A model generated the notes under the pieces. The model saw only the letters and a list, made by a program, of their open reading frames with translations. It searched no databases and was not told where the DNA came from. This document shows positions 9,217 to 16,514 of a stretch of DNA of 33,544 bases, piece after piece; position 1 is the stretch's first letter; each line of letters begins with the position of its first letter. The translations under genes and the position numbers were made by a program. The stretch is from Candidatus Bathyarchaeota archaeon (GTDB taxonomy: Archaea > Thermoproteota > Bathyarchaeia > Bathyarchaeales > SOJC01), in contig CP070730.1 in the NCBI GenBank assembly GCA_020351305.1, forward strand, positions 760,713 through 794,256, read 5' to 3'.

Positions 9217-11649
9217 CTAGATTTGAACTCTCTTAGAGTGGAGAACTCTCTTAGAGTGGAGGAATCTCCTGCAGCTCCCTTTTTTTCTGCTTGCAAGCGG
9301 TTTAGTGAAAAGTGCGGGGGGTGGGATTTGAACCCACTCCACAGTGGAGACATCACCCGCCACTCCCATTTTTTTGTGGCTTATCTGCGCTTTTTTTCTA
9401 TAGAACATGATTGCCAACAAAGTTGCTATCATGAATAGTGACAGGATGGTTAGTGGAGGAAACTCAGGGATGAAAAATCCAGCTGTGACTTCGATATCCT
9501 TGTCGTCTAAAGCGTCGATTCCTTCATCATAGTGATTGTTGCGATTGATATCAATAACAATGTCATATTTTCCCATCGTCAAAGGAGGTCCCCACACAAT
9601 TGTTGGAAGAATGTTTCCTGAGGAGTCAGAAGACACATTTTCAGCCGTGTCTGGGATTCTCCTGGGAATGGTAGTGCCATCAATCCATCTTGAGTCAACA
9701 ACTATGTACAAATCATATGTCGTGGATGGTAAAAACCCGCTTCCGTTTACGTATATTGTCTCGGAAGAATTAAAACTGTCTTTCCTAACTCCCGTTAGGT
9801 CGCAGCTTTCGACATTAGCAAGTGGAGACTGTTCTCCCAAGTAAATTGATCTGTTAACATACTTCGCAAGCAGAAGGTCTTCTGGGTCAAGATTCAGCCA
9901 GATGGGGAGAGCAGATGTTGTTATGGTGACATTTGTTATAGGCACTGCATCTATCCACTCCCAAATCGGTTCAACATTCTCTGCTGTCACAACTTGAAAT
10001 GGGACTCGTAACACGATAGGATTTGCTTGAGCTTGGTTCAGTTGAAAGGTCACGGTCCAGCTCCCAGAACCTTGATGAGCAGTGGCATTGCTAATATTCA
10101 AGGTGATAATACCACTCCCAAATACCCAGTGGTCGAAATACCAATCTAGTGGTTCTCCTACAGTTTCCTCAAAGAGGCTTTGGAAGTCAGTAGCGCGGAG
10201 ATTTTGGTGAATAGTCTGCTGGTATACATGTTGCCAAGCTTGGTAGAAGAGTGCATCGCCTAATTGGTTTCGAAGCATGTCAAAAACTAATGAAGCTTTG
10301 TTGTAGACTATCTCGAAATACCCTGTATGAGTATCCCAATAATCCATCGATTGGCTAATATTATTATCACCCCATTCTGTAACAAAAAACCGATATGAAT
10401 CAAGCTTCTCTCTCCGATGGTTTTGCCGCTCTATATAACCATAGGTATATTCAATGAAAACTAATTCAGCATAAGAAGCGAATCCTTCATCAATCCATGG
10501 CTCAGTGTAGCTGTCAGTACCTATGGTGAAAGGGATCCATTGGTGTCCAATCTCATGCGCTATCACCGTTTCGAATGGAGATAGAATTGATGGGTTATCA
10601 TAGAGACCTTTGCTGATCATCACGAGTTGTGGGTATTCCATACCAGCTCCCCCAGGGACAGTTTCCACAATACGCAAGCTTGACCAAGGATATGGGCCAA
10701 ACAAGCTGCCAAAGGCAACAAGACATTGGTTGGCTACCTGCAAAGCCCGTTGACCGCCTTCCAAGTGATCTGTCAAGTGATAACTCGTAATGTTTACTCC
10801 GCTAACCAGGACACTGGAACTTTGATAGTGAGGGCTAGCAGACCATGTGAAGTCGCGAACTGGTCCAGTACTCCAATGCCATGTTCGGATTCCCAAGCTG
10901 TTGGTAACAGTTTGAAGCTCGCCTGTCGCAGCAACCACATAGTTTTCAGGTGCTGTTATATGTACTTCGTAAGTAGCAACATCACTGTAGAAGCTTTCGA
11001 AATTAAAGATGTAAGGTGCAGTATGCCAACCTCTTTCATCATAAACAGCGATAATAGGATGCCAATTCCCCATGTTGTAAACGAGGAACTCTGGTGAAGT
11101 TGTATTATGCCATCCAAACCTGTCAGGACTATTTGGGATTTTAATTTGATAATTGAGCTTCAATGTAACATTGGTGTTGGGTAGAAGCAAACCAGGTCCT
11201 GGTGCTGTCACCAAGCTAACGTTTAGAATAGTGGAATCGATCCCAGAAATCAAGTAGCTTAGGTTTGAGCCCCCATAACGCACTGACTCAATCGTTAGGT
11301 AACCTTCAGGGTGAAAAGCGTTTGGGTACAGGTGAAAGATGACCTCGCTTAAATTATCAGGGGTGTGATTCACATAGTTGACTGTTGTATTGGCACTAAC
11401 GGTTTGAGTTGAAGTCTGTAGCACAGTCTGAATAGTATAGTTAGTGAGTGGGGATTGTATTTCTGACAATATGCGACTGTTTGAAGAATCTATTAAGGAA
11501 GGCGTTACTAACTGCAATGCAAAATTATTTGGAGATATGGTGCTTAAGGGATATATCTGCAAAACTGAAAAAACGAATATCAAAAAAACTGTAAGGTCAA
11601 AATTTACGAAAGACTTCATTTGCAAACTCATTTCTTTTATACTATTCAA
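9217..11649 (-). CDS. M1-family zinc metallopeptidase, cell-surface, with IPEFP tail and abnormal C-terminal extension
   Basis: A protein of 810 residues with an N-terminal hydrophobic segment (about 17-35) and many glycosylation sequons. The gluzincin site is intact: HEIGH at 365-369, then Glu388 in IDEGFASY 18 residues later, as in aminopeptidase N. GAGMEYP (about 335-340) is equivalent to the GAMEN exopeptidase motif. A beta-sandwich region precedes FFIPEFPP (725-732), a hydrophobic helix and RKK, where an archaeosortase substrate should end soon after. Instead, about 56 further residues follow. They are encoded by a tRNA-Leu 3'-end copy (giving WVQIPPPALF) and by a tandem 18-base duplication (giving HSKRVLHSKRV). 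The original stop codon was probably lost through an integration event. Confidence 0.88.
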   Translation of the reverse strand: MNSIKEMSLQMKSFVNFDLTVFLIFVFSVLQIYPLSTISPNNFALQLVTPSLIDSSNSRILSEIQSPLTNYTIQTVLQTSTQTVSANTTVNYVNHTPDNLSEVIFHLYPNAFHPEGYLTIESVRYGGSNLSYLISGIDSTILNVSLVTAPGPGLLLPNTNVTLKLNYQIKIPNSPDRFGWHNTTSPEFLVYNMGNWHPIIAVYDERGWHTAPYIFNFESFYSDVATYEVHITAPENYVVAATGELQTVTNSLGIRTWHWSTGPVRDFTWSASPHYQSSSVLVSGVNITSYHLTDHLEGGQRALQVANQCLVAFGSLFGPYPWSSLRIVETVPGGAGMEYPQLVMISKGLYDNPSILSPFETVIAHEIGHQWIPFTIGTDSYTEPWIDEGFASYAELVFIEYTYGYIERQNHRREKLDSYRFFVTEWGDNNISQSMDYWDTHTGYFEIVYNKASLVFDMLRNQLGDALFYQAWQHVYQQTIHQNLRATDFQSLFEETVGEPLDWYFDHWVFGSGIITLNISNATAHQGSGSWTVTFQLNQAQANPIVLRVPFQVVTAENVEPIWEWIDAVPITNVTITTSALPIWLNLDPEDLLLAKYVNRSIYLGEQSPLANVESCDLTGVRKDSFNSSETIYVNGSGFLPSTTYDLYIVVDSRWIDGTTIPRRIPDTAENVSSDSSGNILPTIVWGPPLTMGKYDIVIDINRNNHYDEGIDALDDKDIEVTAGFFIPEFPPLTILSLFMIATLLAIMFYRKKAQISHKKMGVAGDVSTVEWVQIPPPALFTKPLASRKKGSCRRFLHSKRVLHSKRVQI
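9225..9260. repeat. Tandem 18-bp duplication
   Basis: GAACTCTCTTAGAGTGGA occurs twice without a gap (9225-9242 and 9243-9260). The unit contains the small palindrome CTCTTAGAG. It lies at the extreme 3' end of the M1 frame, 41 bases from the tRNA-derived repeat, and encodes the repeated HSKRV at the protein's end. Confidence 0.9.
9301..9337. repeat. Copy of the tRNA-Leu 3' end (putative att site)
   Basis: These 37 bases match 13071-13107 with two mismatches; 9308-9337 are identical over 30 bases. The copy includes the full T-arm, the 3' acceptor strand and the discriminator base of tRNA-Leu(GAG), plus about 12 bases of its 3' flank, in the same orientation. No complete tRNA can be folded here: only a short CTCCAC/GTGGAG hairpin (9337-9349) precedes it on the minus strand. 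Duplication of a tRNA 3' end is the normal product of tyrosine-integrase insertion. Confidence 0.8.
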
Positions 11650-11769
11650 ATCTTAAGGGATAAATGACTTTGGACAGTTAGTGATATGTTTCCTTCTATT
11701 TGCGATTGTGTGAAATTACTCCTTTCATTTCAATACCACTGTTTTCCATAAAAGCGCGCACTTGCTGGT

Positions 11770-12300
11770 TTATTTAATTTTTCCAGTTGTTTCTGTTAGT
11801 ATTTTTGGCTCTTTCCATTCTTCCCGTAGAATGCTGTAAAGGAAATGGTCTCTGTAGTCTCCTTTGGCGTAGAAGTATTTCCGCATGGTTCCTTCTTTTA
11901 CGAACCCAGACTTTTCTAAAACTCTCTGAGATGCCATGTTTCTGACATCTGTTGTTACTTGGATTCTAACAATGTCCTTCGTGAGAAATAAGTAGTCTAC
12001 CATTAGGCGAATAGCTTCTGTTCCATAACCTTTGCCTCTTTCACTTGGAATCAAGGCAAAACCAATCTCCATCGTTCTGCCTATCATCCAACCAGCAATA
12101 TGTCCAATCTTGACCCCATCCTTCTTCTCAATTAAATAGAAAGTTGTATTCTCAAGAATGATTTTCTCAAATTCTGCTAATGTTTTTGTCATCACATCTT
12201 GGTATTCACCCATATATCGTGCATCACACCACCATTCCATAACTAAGACAACATCATCCTTCTCAGCAATCCACAAATTAACCTTCTTGCCTTCAAGCAA
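11770..12300 (-). CDS. GNAT-family N-acetyltransferase (RimJ/RimL-like)
   Basis: A protein of 176 residues covering one GNAT domain. The acetyl-CoA-binding segment is clear (IPSERGKGYGTEAI, Arg/Gln-x-x-Gly-x-Gly pattern), followed by DVRNMASQRVLEKSGFVKEG, the typical RimJ/RimL ending. The substrate is probably a protein N-terminus or small amine but cannot be told. The start is TTG (12298-12300); the nearby ATGs are out of frame. It lies between the tRNA-Leu gene and the duplicated tRNA end, so it is within the putative integrated segment. GCGCGCAC words lie on both sides (11754-11761 and 12318-12325). Confidence 0.82.
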   Translation of the reverse strand: MLEGKKVNLWIAEKDDVVLVMEWWCDARYMGEYQDVMTKTLAEFEKIILENTTFYLIEKKDGVKIGHIAGWMIGRTMEIGFALIPSERGKGYGTEAIRLMVDYLFLTKDIVRIQVTTDVRNMASQRVLEKSGFVKEGTMRKYFYAKGDYRDHFLYSILREEWKEPKILTETTGKIK

Positions 12301-12667
12301 TTCCCATCATCAATCAAGCGCGCACAATCAGAAAGTTAAAGTTTGCTCCATACACTTAGGAAATTTTCCCAAGCCCTTTTGAAACCTTTTACCACAAAAA
12401 ATTTCATGTCTGAATAGTAGAGTAATCGGACAAACACCTTTGTTTATTGCTTTTCTCCTTCTTTTTATCATTAAAAATCCACCGTTTTTCTATTATATAA
12501 CATAACAAGAGTGTATATATAAAAATTCACTACTCTTGGTGGTGAAAGAGAGTCCATAGATTTAACATCATCTTCGTTCTTGGCTTTGTATGCACACGTG
12601 GACGGTTGCTTGTCATTTCGTTTTAACTATTCCCCTATGCGCGCGCGCATTAATCTCCATGTTGCAG
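12301..12667. other. Intergenic region with orphan promoter in front of the integrase remnant
   Basis: No complete gene is visible. A plus-strand TATA box (GTATATATAAAAA, about 12512-12524) and a ribosome-site-like GGTGGTGAAAG (12539-12549) are followed by only a few codons before a stop (GTG AAA GAG AGT CCA TAG). This looks like the promoter and first codons of the integrase gene, whose N-terminal half has been deleted. A palindromic CG run lies at 12637-12650. Confidence 0.4.
12637..12650. repeat. Palindromic CG run, copy 1
   Basis: ATGCGCGCGCGCAT is a perfect 14-base palindrome of alternating purine and pyrimidine. With the preceding CT it is identical over 16 bases to 20284-20299. Such a CpG run stands out in otherwise AT-rich surroundings and could adopt a cruciform or Z-form; the role is unknown. 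Confidence 0.7.
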
Positions 12668-13048
12668 ACTCTGCGACCAAAATCCGAAAGGAAAAAGGTT
12701 TTTGCAAAGTCCCTCAAGAGTCAGCGAAGACTTTTCAACAAACAACGGAAGAAGATTTCAGGCAAACTCCAAAACCCACGCCTTGCAAAAATCAGCTTCC
12801 ACACACTTCGCCACTGGAAAGCCACGACAGAATACCCCAAAACCAAGGACATCCTCCATGTTATGCGACTTTTGGGTCATAAGAACATCAACAACACGCT
12901 CATCTATACACAGTTGATTGATCTGAGAGACGATGAGTTTGTGTCCAAAGTGGCGAAGACAGTTGCTGAAGCTTGCGAACTCGTGGAAGCTGGCTTTGAA
13001 TATGTCACTGACATCGATGGTTTGAAGATCTTCAGAAAACGCAAATGA
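12668..13048 (+). pseudogene. Truncated tyrosine integrase (C-terminal half only)
   Basis: The last 125 or so codons match the catalytic C-terminus of archaeal tyrosine integrases. It has the H-x-x-R motif in FHTLRHWKAT, the third catalytic His in LLGHKNI, the nucleophilic Tyr in NNTLIYTQLI, and the usual end FEYVTDIDGLKIFRKRK. The first catalytic Arg and the whole N-terminal domain are missing. Upstream codons in this frame (from 12590) do not look like integrase and lack a ribosome site. The remnant stops 34 bases from the 3' end of tRNA-Leu, the normal place of an integrase gene in a pNOB8-type insertion. Confidence 0.85.
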
Positions 13049-13055
13049 CTCCCTC

Positions 13056-13089
13056 AAAAAGTGCGGGGAGTTTGGTAAAAAGTGCGGGG
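13056..13089. repeat. Two 21-bp-spaced copies of a tRNA-flank word
   Basis: AAAAAGTGCGGGG occurs at 13056-13068 and again at 13077-13089, where it enters the tRNA-Leu acceptor. Twelve of its 13 bases occur again at 9308. The extra copy between the integrase remnant and the tRNA suggests a second recombination or slippage event at the tRNA end. Confidence 0.75.
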
Positions 13090-13193
13090 GGTGGGATTTG
13101 AACCCACGAACCCCTACGGGATAGCCGCTCTGAGAGTGTCTTCATTTCACTCACCTCAGGGCTACGCCTTTGGCCATGCTTGGCAACCCCCGC
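13083..13193 (-). tRNA. tRNA-Leu(GAG) with a 26-nt intron
   Basis: On the minus strand the acceptor GCGGGGG (13187-13193) pairs with CCCCCGC (13084-13090), with discriminator A at 13083. D-arm, anticodon stem TAGCC/GGCTA, a long class II variable arm (CCCGTAGGG) and T-arm GTGGG-TTCAAAT-CCCAC are all present. The anticodon is GAG. A 26-base intron (13128-13153) sits after position 37. It forms a canonical archaeal bulge-helix-bulge: central helix CTGA/TCAG, 3-base bulges GGT and AGC, and an inner GAGTG/CACTC hairpin. The mature tRNA is 85 nt; CCA is not encoded. A TATA-like AT stretch lies at about 13227-13236. The 3' end served as an integration target. Confidence 0.95.
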
Positions 13194-13278
13194 CTACATG
13201 CAGAAGATATTGATATTGTCTGGTCAAATTAAAACTTATTCAGAGAGTTATCTTTGAATCAGTCTGCACAGGCATTTC

Positions 13279-14037
13279 TTAGGATATTCTGCTTGAATTC
13301 CACAAATACTGGAAATAATCTTTCGCGAACTTCACTAAACCTACATGATTACTCCAAACAACTAGACTAGGTTTATCCTCTTCTCCTAAGAACAACAAAG
13401 CTTCCTCCCCATCCACAATCACTCCGCCACCAAACAGATTATCTCGTCCTCGCACTTCCACAACACTCATCAGCTTTTCTAGTCTCCAATCTCTGGGCTT
13501 GCCAGCAACCATAATTAGAACTTTAGTATCGTTTAATCTTAAACTTGCCAATAATGGAATCGCTTTTTCAGCTAAATCTCGTACAAACAATGGGGCTGCA
13601 ATCATCACCTGATTACGAGCTTTACCTAACATCTCTTGCAGCTTTGTCAACACACCAGTCTCACCTCGAAGAATCCAAATGTCAGGCTTTTCTCTTAACT
13701 CCCGCTTTTCATAATGAGGTTGAAGCTCCTCCGCCACAACTCGCTCCCAGTTCTGTATCTTTCTATCAAGCTTGTGTCTAGTCGCTTCGAACGCTTCTGC
13801 AGGTGACTTAGCAAAATATCTGCTTGGTCTGCCATGCTCGATATCCACCCAACCCTTTCTGTCTAATCTGTTTAAAACTTCATAAACCTTCGAAAATGGC
13901 ACGCCAGCACTCTCACTTACCTCGCTAGCTGTCATCACTCCACTCTTCACTAGACTTAGATAAACGGCTGTCTCATAGGCTGTCAGTCCCAGCTCACGTA
14001 ATACTTTCTTTGCTCCTTCTCCTATGACATGACTCAT
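13279..14037 (-). CDS. TrmB-family transcriptional regulator
   Basis: A protein of 252 residues from ATG 14037. I chose this start because GGGTGA lies eight bases before it; codons further upstream cross the divergent promoter. The N-terminal winged helix is of the TrmB type (LGLTAYETAVYLSLVKSGVMTASEVSESAGVP in family terms, with KVYEVLNRLDRKGWV as the recognition part), followed by a coiled coil around residues 80-110 and a phospholipase-D-like TrmB effector domain. Family members respond to sugars or other metabolites. It is divergent from the Tes-like gene with a strong palindrome between them, so it probably regulates that gene. The effector is unknown. Confidence 0.82.
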   Translation of the reverse strand: MSHVIGEGAKKVLRELGLTAYETAVYLSLVKSGVMTASEVSESAGVPFSKVYEVLNRLDRKGWVDIEHGRPSRYFAKSPAEAFEATRHKLDRKIQNWERVVAEELQPHYEKRELREKPDIWILRGETGVLTKLQEMLGKARNQVMIAAPLFVRDLAEKAIPLLASLRLNDTKVLIMVAGKPRDWRLEKLMSVVEVRGRDNLFGGGVIVDGEEALLFLGEEDKPSLVVWSNHVGLVKFAKDYFQYLWNSSRIS

Positions 14038-14095
14038 ACAATCTTTCACCCTCTGAAACTTCGGAAAAAATTCAAATATATGCGTCCTTAAAAAT

Positions 14096-14120
14096 GTTTC
14101 ACAACCACCAGTGGTGAAAC
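14096..14120. promoter_or_regulatory. Palindrome between TrmB-type regulator and Tes-like gene
   Basis: A 25-base imperfect palindrome has arms GTTTCAC (14096-14102) and GTGAAAC (14114-14120); 9 of 12 base pairs around the centre at 14108 are symmetric. TATA-like stretches precede it (TTCAAATATATG at about 14071; CTTAAAAATG at about 14088). It therefore covers the expected start of the rightward transcript. It is the best candidate operator for the divergent regulator. Confidence 0.6.
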
Positions 14121-15614
14121 AAAACGCAAACAATCAAACAAACCAAAAGTATTTGCCCAGAATGCTTCTCAGTCCTCGACGCCGATATATATGAAAAAGA
14201 TGGCAGGGTCTATATAGAAAAAACCTGCCCAAAGCATGGCAAATACAATGAACTTTACTGGAGTGACTTCGACCAGTATGAGCGTGCAGAGAAATACCAA
14301 AAGACTGGTGAAGGTCTAAACAATCCACACACCAAAACCGTAAAGGGATGTCCACAAGATTGTGGTATTTGTCCACAACATAAGAGTCACACGGGCCTTG
14401 CTATAATTGACATTACTAACCGCTGCAACCTTCGATGCCCTGTTTGCTTTGCTAATGCAGCCGCAGCTGGATATGTCTACGAACCAACGAAACATCAAAT
14501 TGAAGAGATGATGCAAATCCTTCGCCAGAACAGCCCAATCCCCACTACAGCACTGCAATTCAGTGGGGGAGAGCCTACAATCCATAAGGACTTACCTGGA
14601 TTGATCAGAATGGCTAAGGACTTGGGATTTCGCCACGTGGAGGTCAACACAAATGGCATTCGTCTTGCTAAAAGCCTAGAATACTGCAAGACTCTCTCAA
14701 AAGCTGGCGTAAGCACCATCTATCTCCAATTTGATGGCTTAACTAGTGATGTCTACAAGTTCACCCGTGGTGTTGATCTCCTTGCAACAAAAATGAAAGC
14801 TATTGAGAATTGCAGAGAAGCAGGTCTTCATAGCATAGTGTTAGTGGTAACACTTGTTAAGGGTGTCAATGATCACCAAATAGGTGGCATCATAAGATTT
14901 GCAGTCGAAAATTTCGATGTAGTGCGTTGCATAAATGTACAACCCGTGAGTCTTTGTGGACGTTTACCAGAAGAAGAAAGAGAAAAGATGAGGATAACCA
15001 TACCTGACTTCATACGCCTCTGCGAGGAACAAACAGAAGGAAAAGTGAAGAAAGACGATTTTTATCCGGTTCCCACAGTGGTTCCAATTGCTCAAGCCAT
15101 AGGCGCAGTCAAAGGCAAGCAATATGTCACATTCACTGCACATCCCCACTGTGGCATGGCCACTTACCTTTTCGTTGAAAACGGTGAAATCACGCCAATA
15201 ACGCGCTTCGGAAACGTGGATAAGTTTGTTAAAACCATGGAAAAAGTCCATGAGGAAGCACAAAAAGGGCACCAAACTAGAGCAAAAATGCGGTTAATCG
15301 GAGCTCTAAGGCACATAAAATTTGGTTTGCTAAGAAAATATGTCCTTCCTGTCCTGAAAACTGGAAGCTATGAAGCCTTAGGCGACCTCCAAAGAAAAAC
15401 TATACTGCTTTCTTCAATGCATTTCATGGATCCATACAACTTTGATTTGGAAAGAGTCCAAAGTTGTTGTATACATTACGCTGTACCTGATGGGCGCATA
15501 ATACCTTTCTGTACAATGAATAGTATCCACAGGCAAGAAATCGAAGAGAAGTTGGGAGTTCCTTTATCTCAGTGGCAGAAAGATCACAAACAAGAGATTT
15601 CTGCAATAGCGTAG
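14118..15614 (+). CDS. Tes-like radical SAM enzyme (tetraether-synthase family), start codon missing or frameshifted
   Basis: The frame is open from 14118 and encodes about 498 residues with the domains of the Tes/MJ0619 family. These are an N-terminal rubredoxin-like CPEC...CPKHG segment, a Cys cluster GCPQDCGICPQHK, the radical SAM motif CNLRCPVC, the GGEPT segment and a C-terminal SCCIHY...FCTMN cluster. Tes joins lipid tails into tetraethers, so a role in membrane lipids is plausible. The first ATG in frame (14508) lies after the catalytic cluster and cannot be the true start. No ATG, GTG or TTG exists in frame before it. Tandem GTG codons at 14111-14116 begin a sensible N-terminus one frame off; removing one A from the A4 run at about 14145 would join the frames. 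Exact substrate uncertain. Confidence 0.8.
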   Translation, partial: NKTQTIKQTKSICPECFSVLDADIYEKDGRVYIEKTCPKHGKYNELYWSDFDQYERAEKYQKTGEGLNNPHTKTVKGCPQDCGICPQHKSHTGLAIIDITNRCNLRCPVCFANAAAAGYVYEPTKHQIEEMMQILRQNSPIPTTALQFSGGEPTIHKDLPGLIRMAKDLGFRHVEVNTNGIRLAKSLEYCKTLSKAGVSTIYLQFDGLTSDVYKFTRGVDLLATKMKAIENCREAGLHSIVLVVTLVKGVNDHQIGGIIRFAVENFDVVRCINVQPVSLCGRLPEEEREKMRITIPDFIRLCEEQTEGKVKKDDFYPVPTVVPIAQAIGAVKGKQYVTFTAHPHCGMATYLFVENGEITPITRFGNVDKFVKTMEKVHEEAQKGHQTRAKMRLIGALRHIKFGLLRKYVLPVLKTGSYEALGDLQRKTILLSSMHFMDPYNFDLERVQSCCIHYAVPDGRIIPFCTMNSIHRQEIEEKLGVPLSQWQKDHKQEISAIA

Positions 15615-15674
15615 CGGAAAAAGGCTATAAGCCTGCATATCCTTTTTCTTTGAGGACTATTGTGGGAATAAGGT

Positions 15675-15989
15675 ATGGGTGGAAAAAAGAAGCGTTCAAT
15701 GAAACAGATAACAAAAGCACAAAAGAAAACTGGCAAGAAGGAAAAGCAAGTTGCTAAACCATCGAGTGAAAAAAAGGGCGTTCCAAGGCTCATTCCACCT
15801 AAGCTAAAAGACGACGCACTAGAAAGTGAGCTGAAGAAGATAAAAGTGATAACACCATACTCCATTGCTACACGCTTTGATCTAAACCTTAGCACTGCGA
15901 GAGTTTTCCTCAATGATTTGGAGCGCAAAGGCTTGATTGAACTTGTTTCCCGAAGTCGAAATCTCAGAATCTATAAGCCAGCTGGCTGA
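15675..15989 (+). CDS. rps25e: 30S ribosomal protein S25e
   Basis: A small basic protein of 104 residues. It has a Lys-rich N-terminal tail beginning MGGKKK, then a winged-helix region (VITPYSIATRFDLNLSTARVFLNDLERKGLIELVS pattern), typical of archaeal and eukaryotic S25e. GGAATAAGG before the ATG supplies a ribosome site. A GGCTATAAGCC sequence about 45 bases upstream could be its TATA box, giving it a promoter separate from the Tes-like gene. Confidence 0.9.
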   Translation: MGGKKKRSMKQITKAQKKTGKKEKQVAKPSSEKKGVPRLIPPKLKDDALESELKKIKVITPYSIATRFDLNLSTARVFLNDLERKGLIELVSRSRNLRIYKPAG

Positions 15990-16022
15990 AATCTCTCTTT
16001 TCACAGAAAGAGGTGGATGAAA

Positions 16023-16505
16023 ATGGTGTCTGATTTTCCCAAGCGAGTTTACACAGCTGATGAAGTGGAGAAGGCAAGAAAACTTGTAGAATCTGGATAC
16101 AAACATCGACTTGTTCTAAAAGGAAATCCTCAATTTAAGGTGAAAGTAAGGAAAACATTGAAACATGTTAAGACTGCAAAGCAGTATGATTTCTTAAGAA
16201 CCTATATTAAGTGGATTGTTGAAGTCGATGGCTTTAGCCAACTTCACGAGGCTGAAGCAGCAATTTGGGCAAACAAGCAGCTGTTGGAAAACCCAATTGG
16301 AGCAGCTGGATTTTTTGTCCAAAAAGTGTTTCAAATGAAGGAGTTTTTGGAAGGGAAGCTGTATTATGGTGGAGAAGCTGAAGCTCGAAGTGATAAGGAA
16401 CGAATTAATTTTTTAAGAACCTTGAAACAGAAATCAAGAGACCCTGCTGTAAGAAAAGAATGTAAAAGCCTCTTAAAAAAGTGGGCTGAAACTCCATTCC
16501 CTTAA
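16023..16505 (+). CDS. Uncharacterised basic helical protein
   Basis: I do not recognise a family. The 160-residue product is predicted mostly alpha-helical, Lys-rich and soluble, with no signal peptide, membrane segment or Cys motif. It has a central VKTAKQYDFLRTYIKWIVEVDG stretch and an acidic/basic helical C-terminus. GAGGTG (16010-16015) fits ATG 16023 better than ATG 16017, which is too close. It lies 33 bases after rps25e on the same strand and may be co-transcribed with it. No regulatory signal is visible. Confidence 0.65.
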   Translation: MVSDFPKRVYTADEVEKARKLVESGYKHRLVLKGNPQFKVKVRKTLKHVKTAKQYDFLRTYIKWIVEVDGFSQLHEAEAAIWANKQLLENPIGAAGFFVQKVFQMKEFLEGKLYYGGEAEARSDKERINFLRTLKQKSRDPAVRKECKSLLKKWAETPFP

Positions 16506-16514
16506 AGTCAATCT

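Noticed and set aside
9308-9375. A second complete tRNA gene on the minus strand
   Set aside because: Only the T-arm, 3' acceptor strand and discriminator are present. A GCGGG stretch at about 9356-9360 could pair with part of the acceptor, but no D-arm or anticodon arm can be formed in the few bases available.
10726-11097. A 123-codon plus-strand frame inside the M1 peptidase gene
   Set aside because: It is fully antisense to conserved peptidase sequence and has no recognisable domain or start signal.
12590-12667. True N-terminus of an intact integrase beginning at 12590
   Set aside because: These codons do not resemble the integrase N-terminal domain, have no ribosome site and include the CG palindrome. 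The homologous part begins later.
9337-13107. An intact integrated plasmid or virus
   Set aside because: The integrase lacks its N-terminal half and first catalytic Arg, and no replication, capsid or partition gene is seen. At most it is a remnant.
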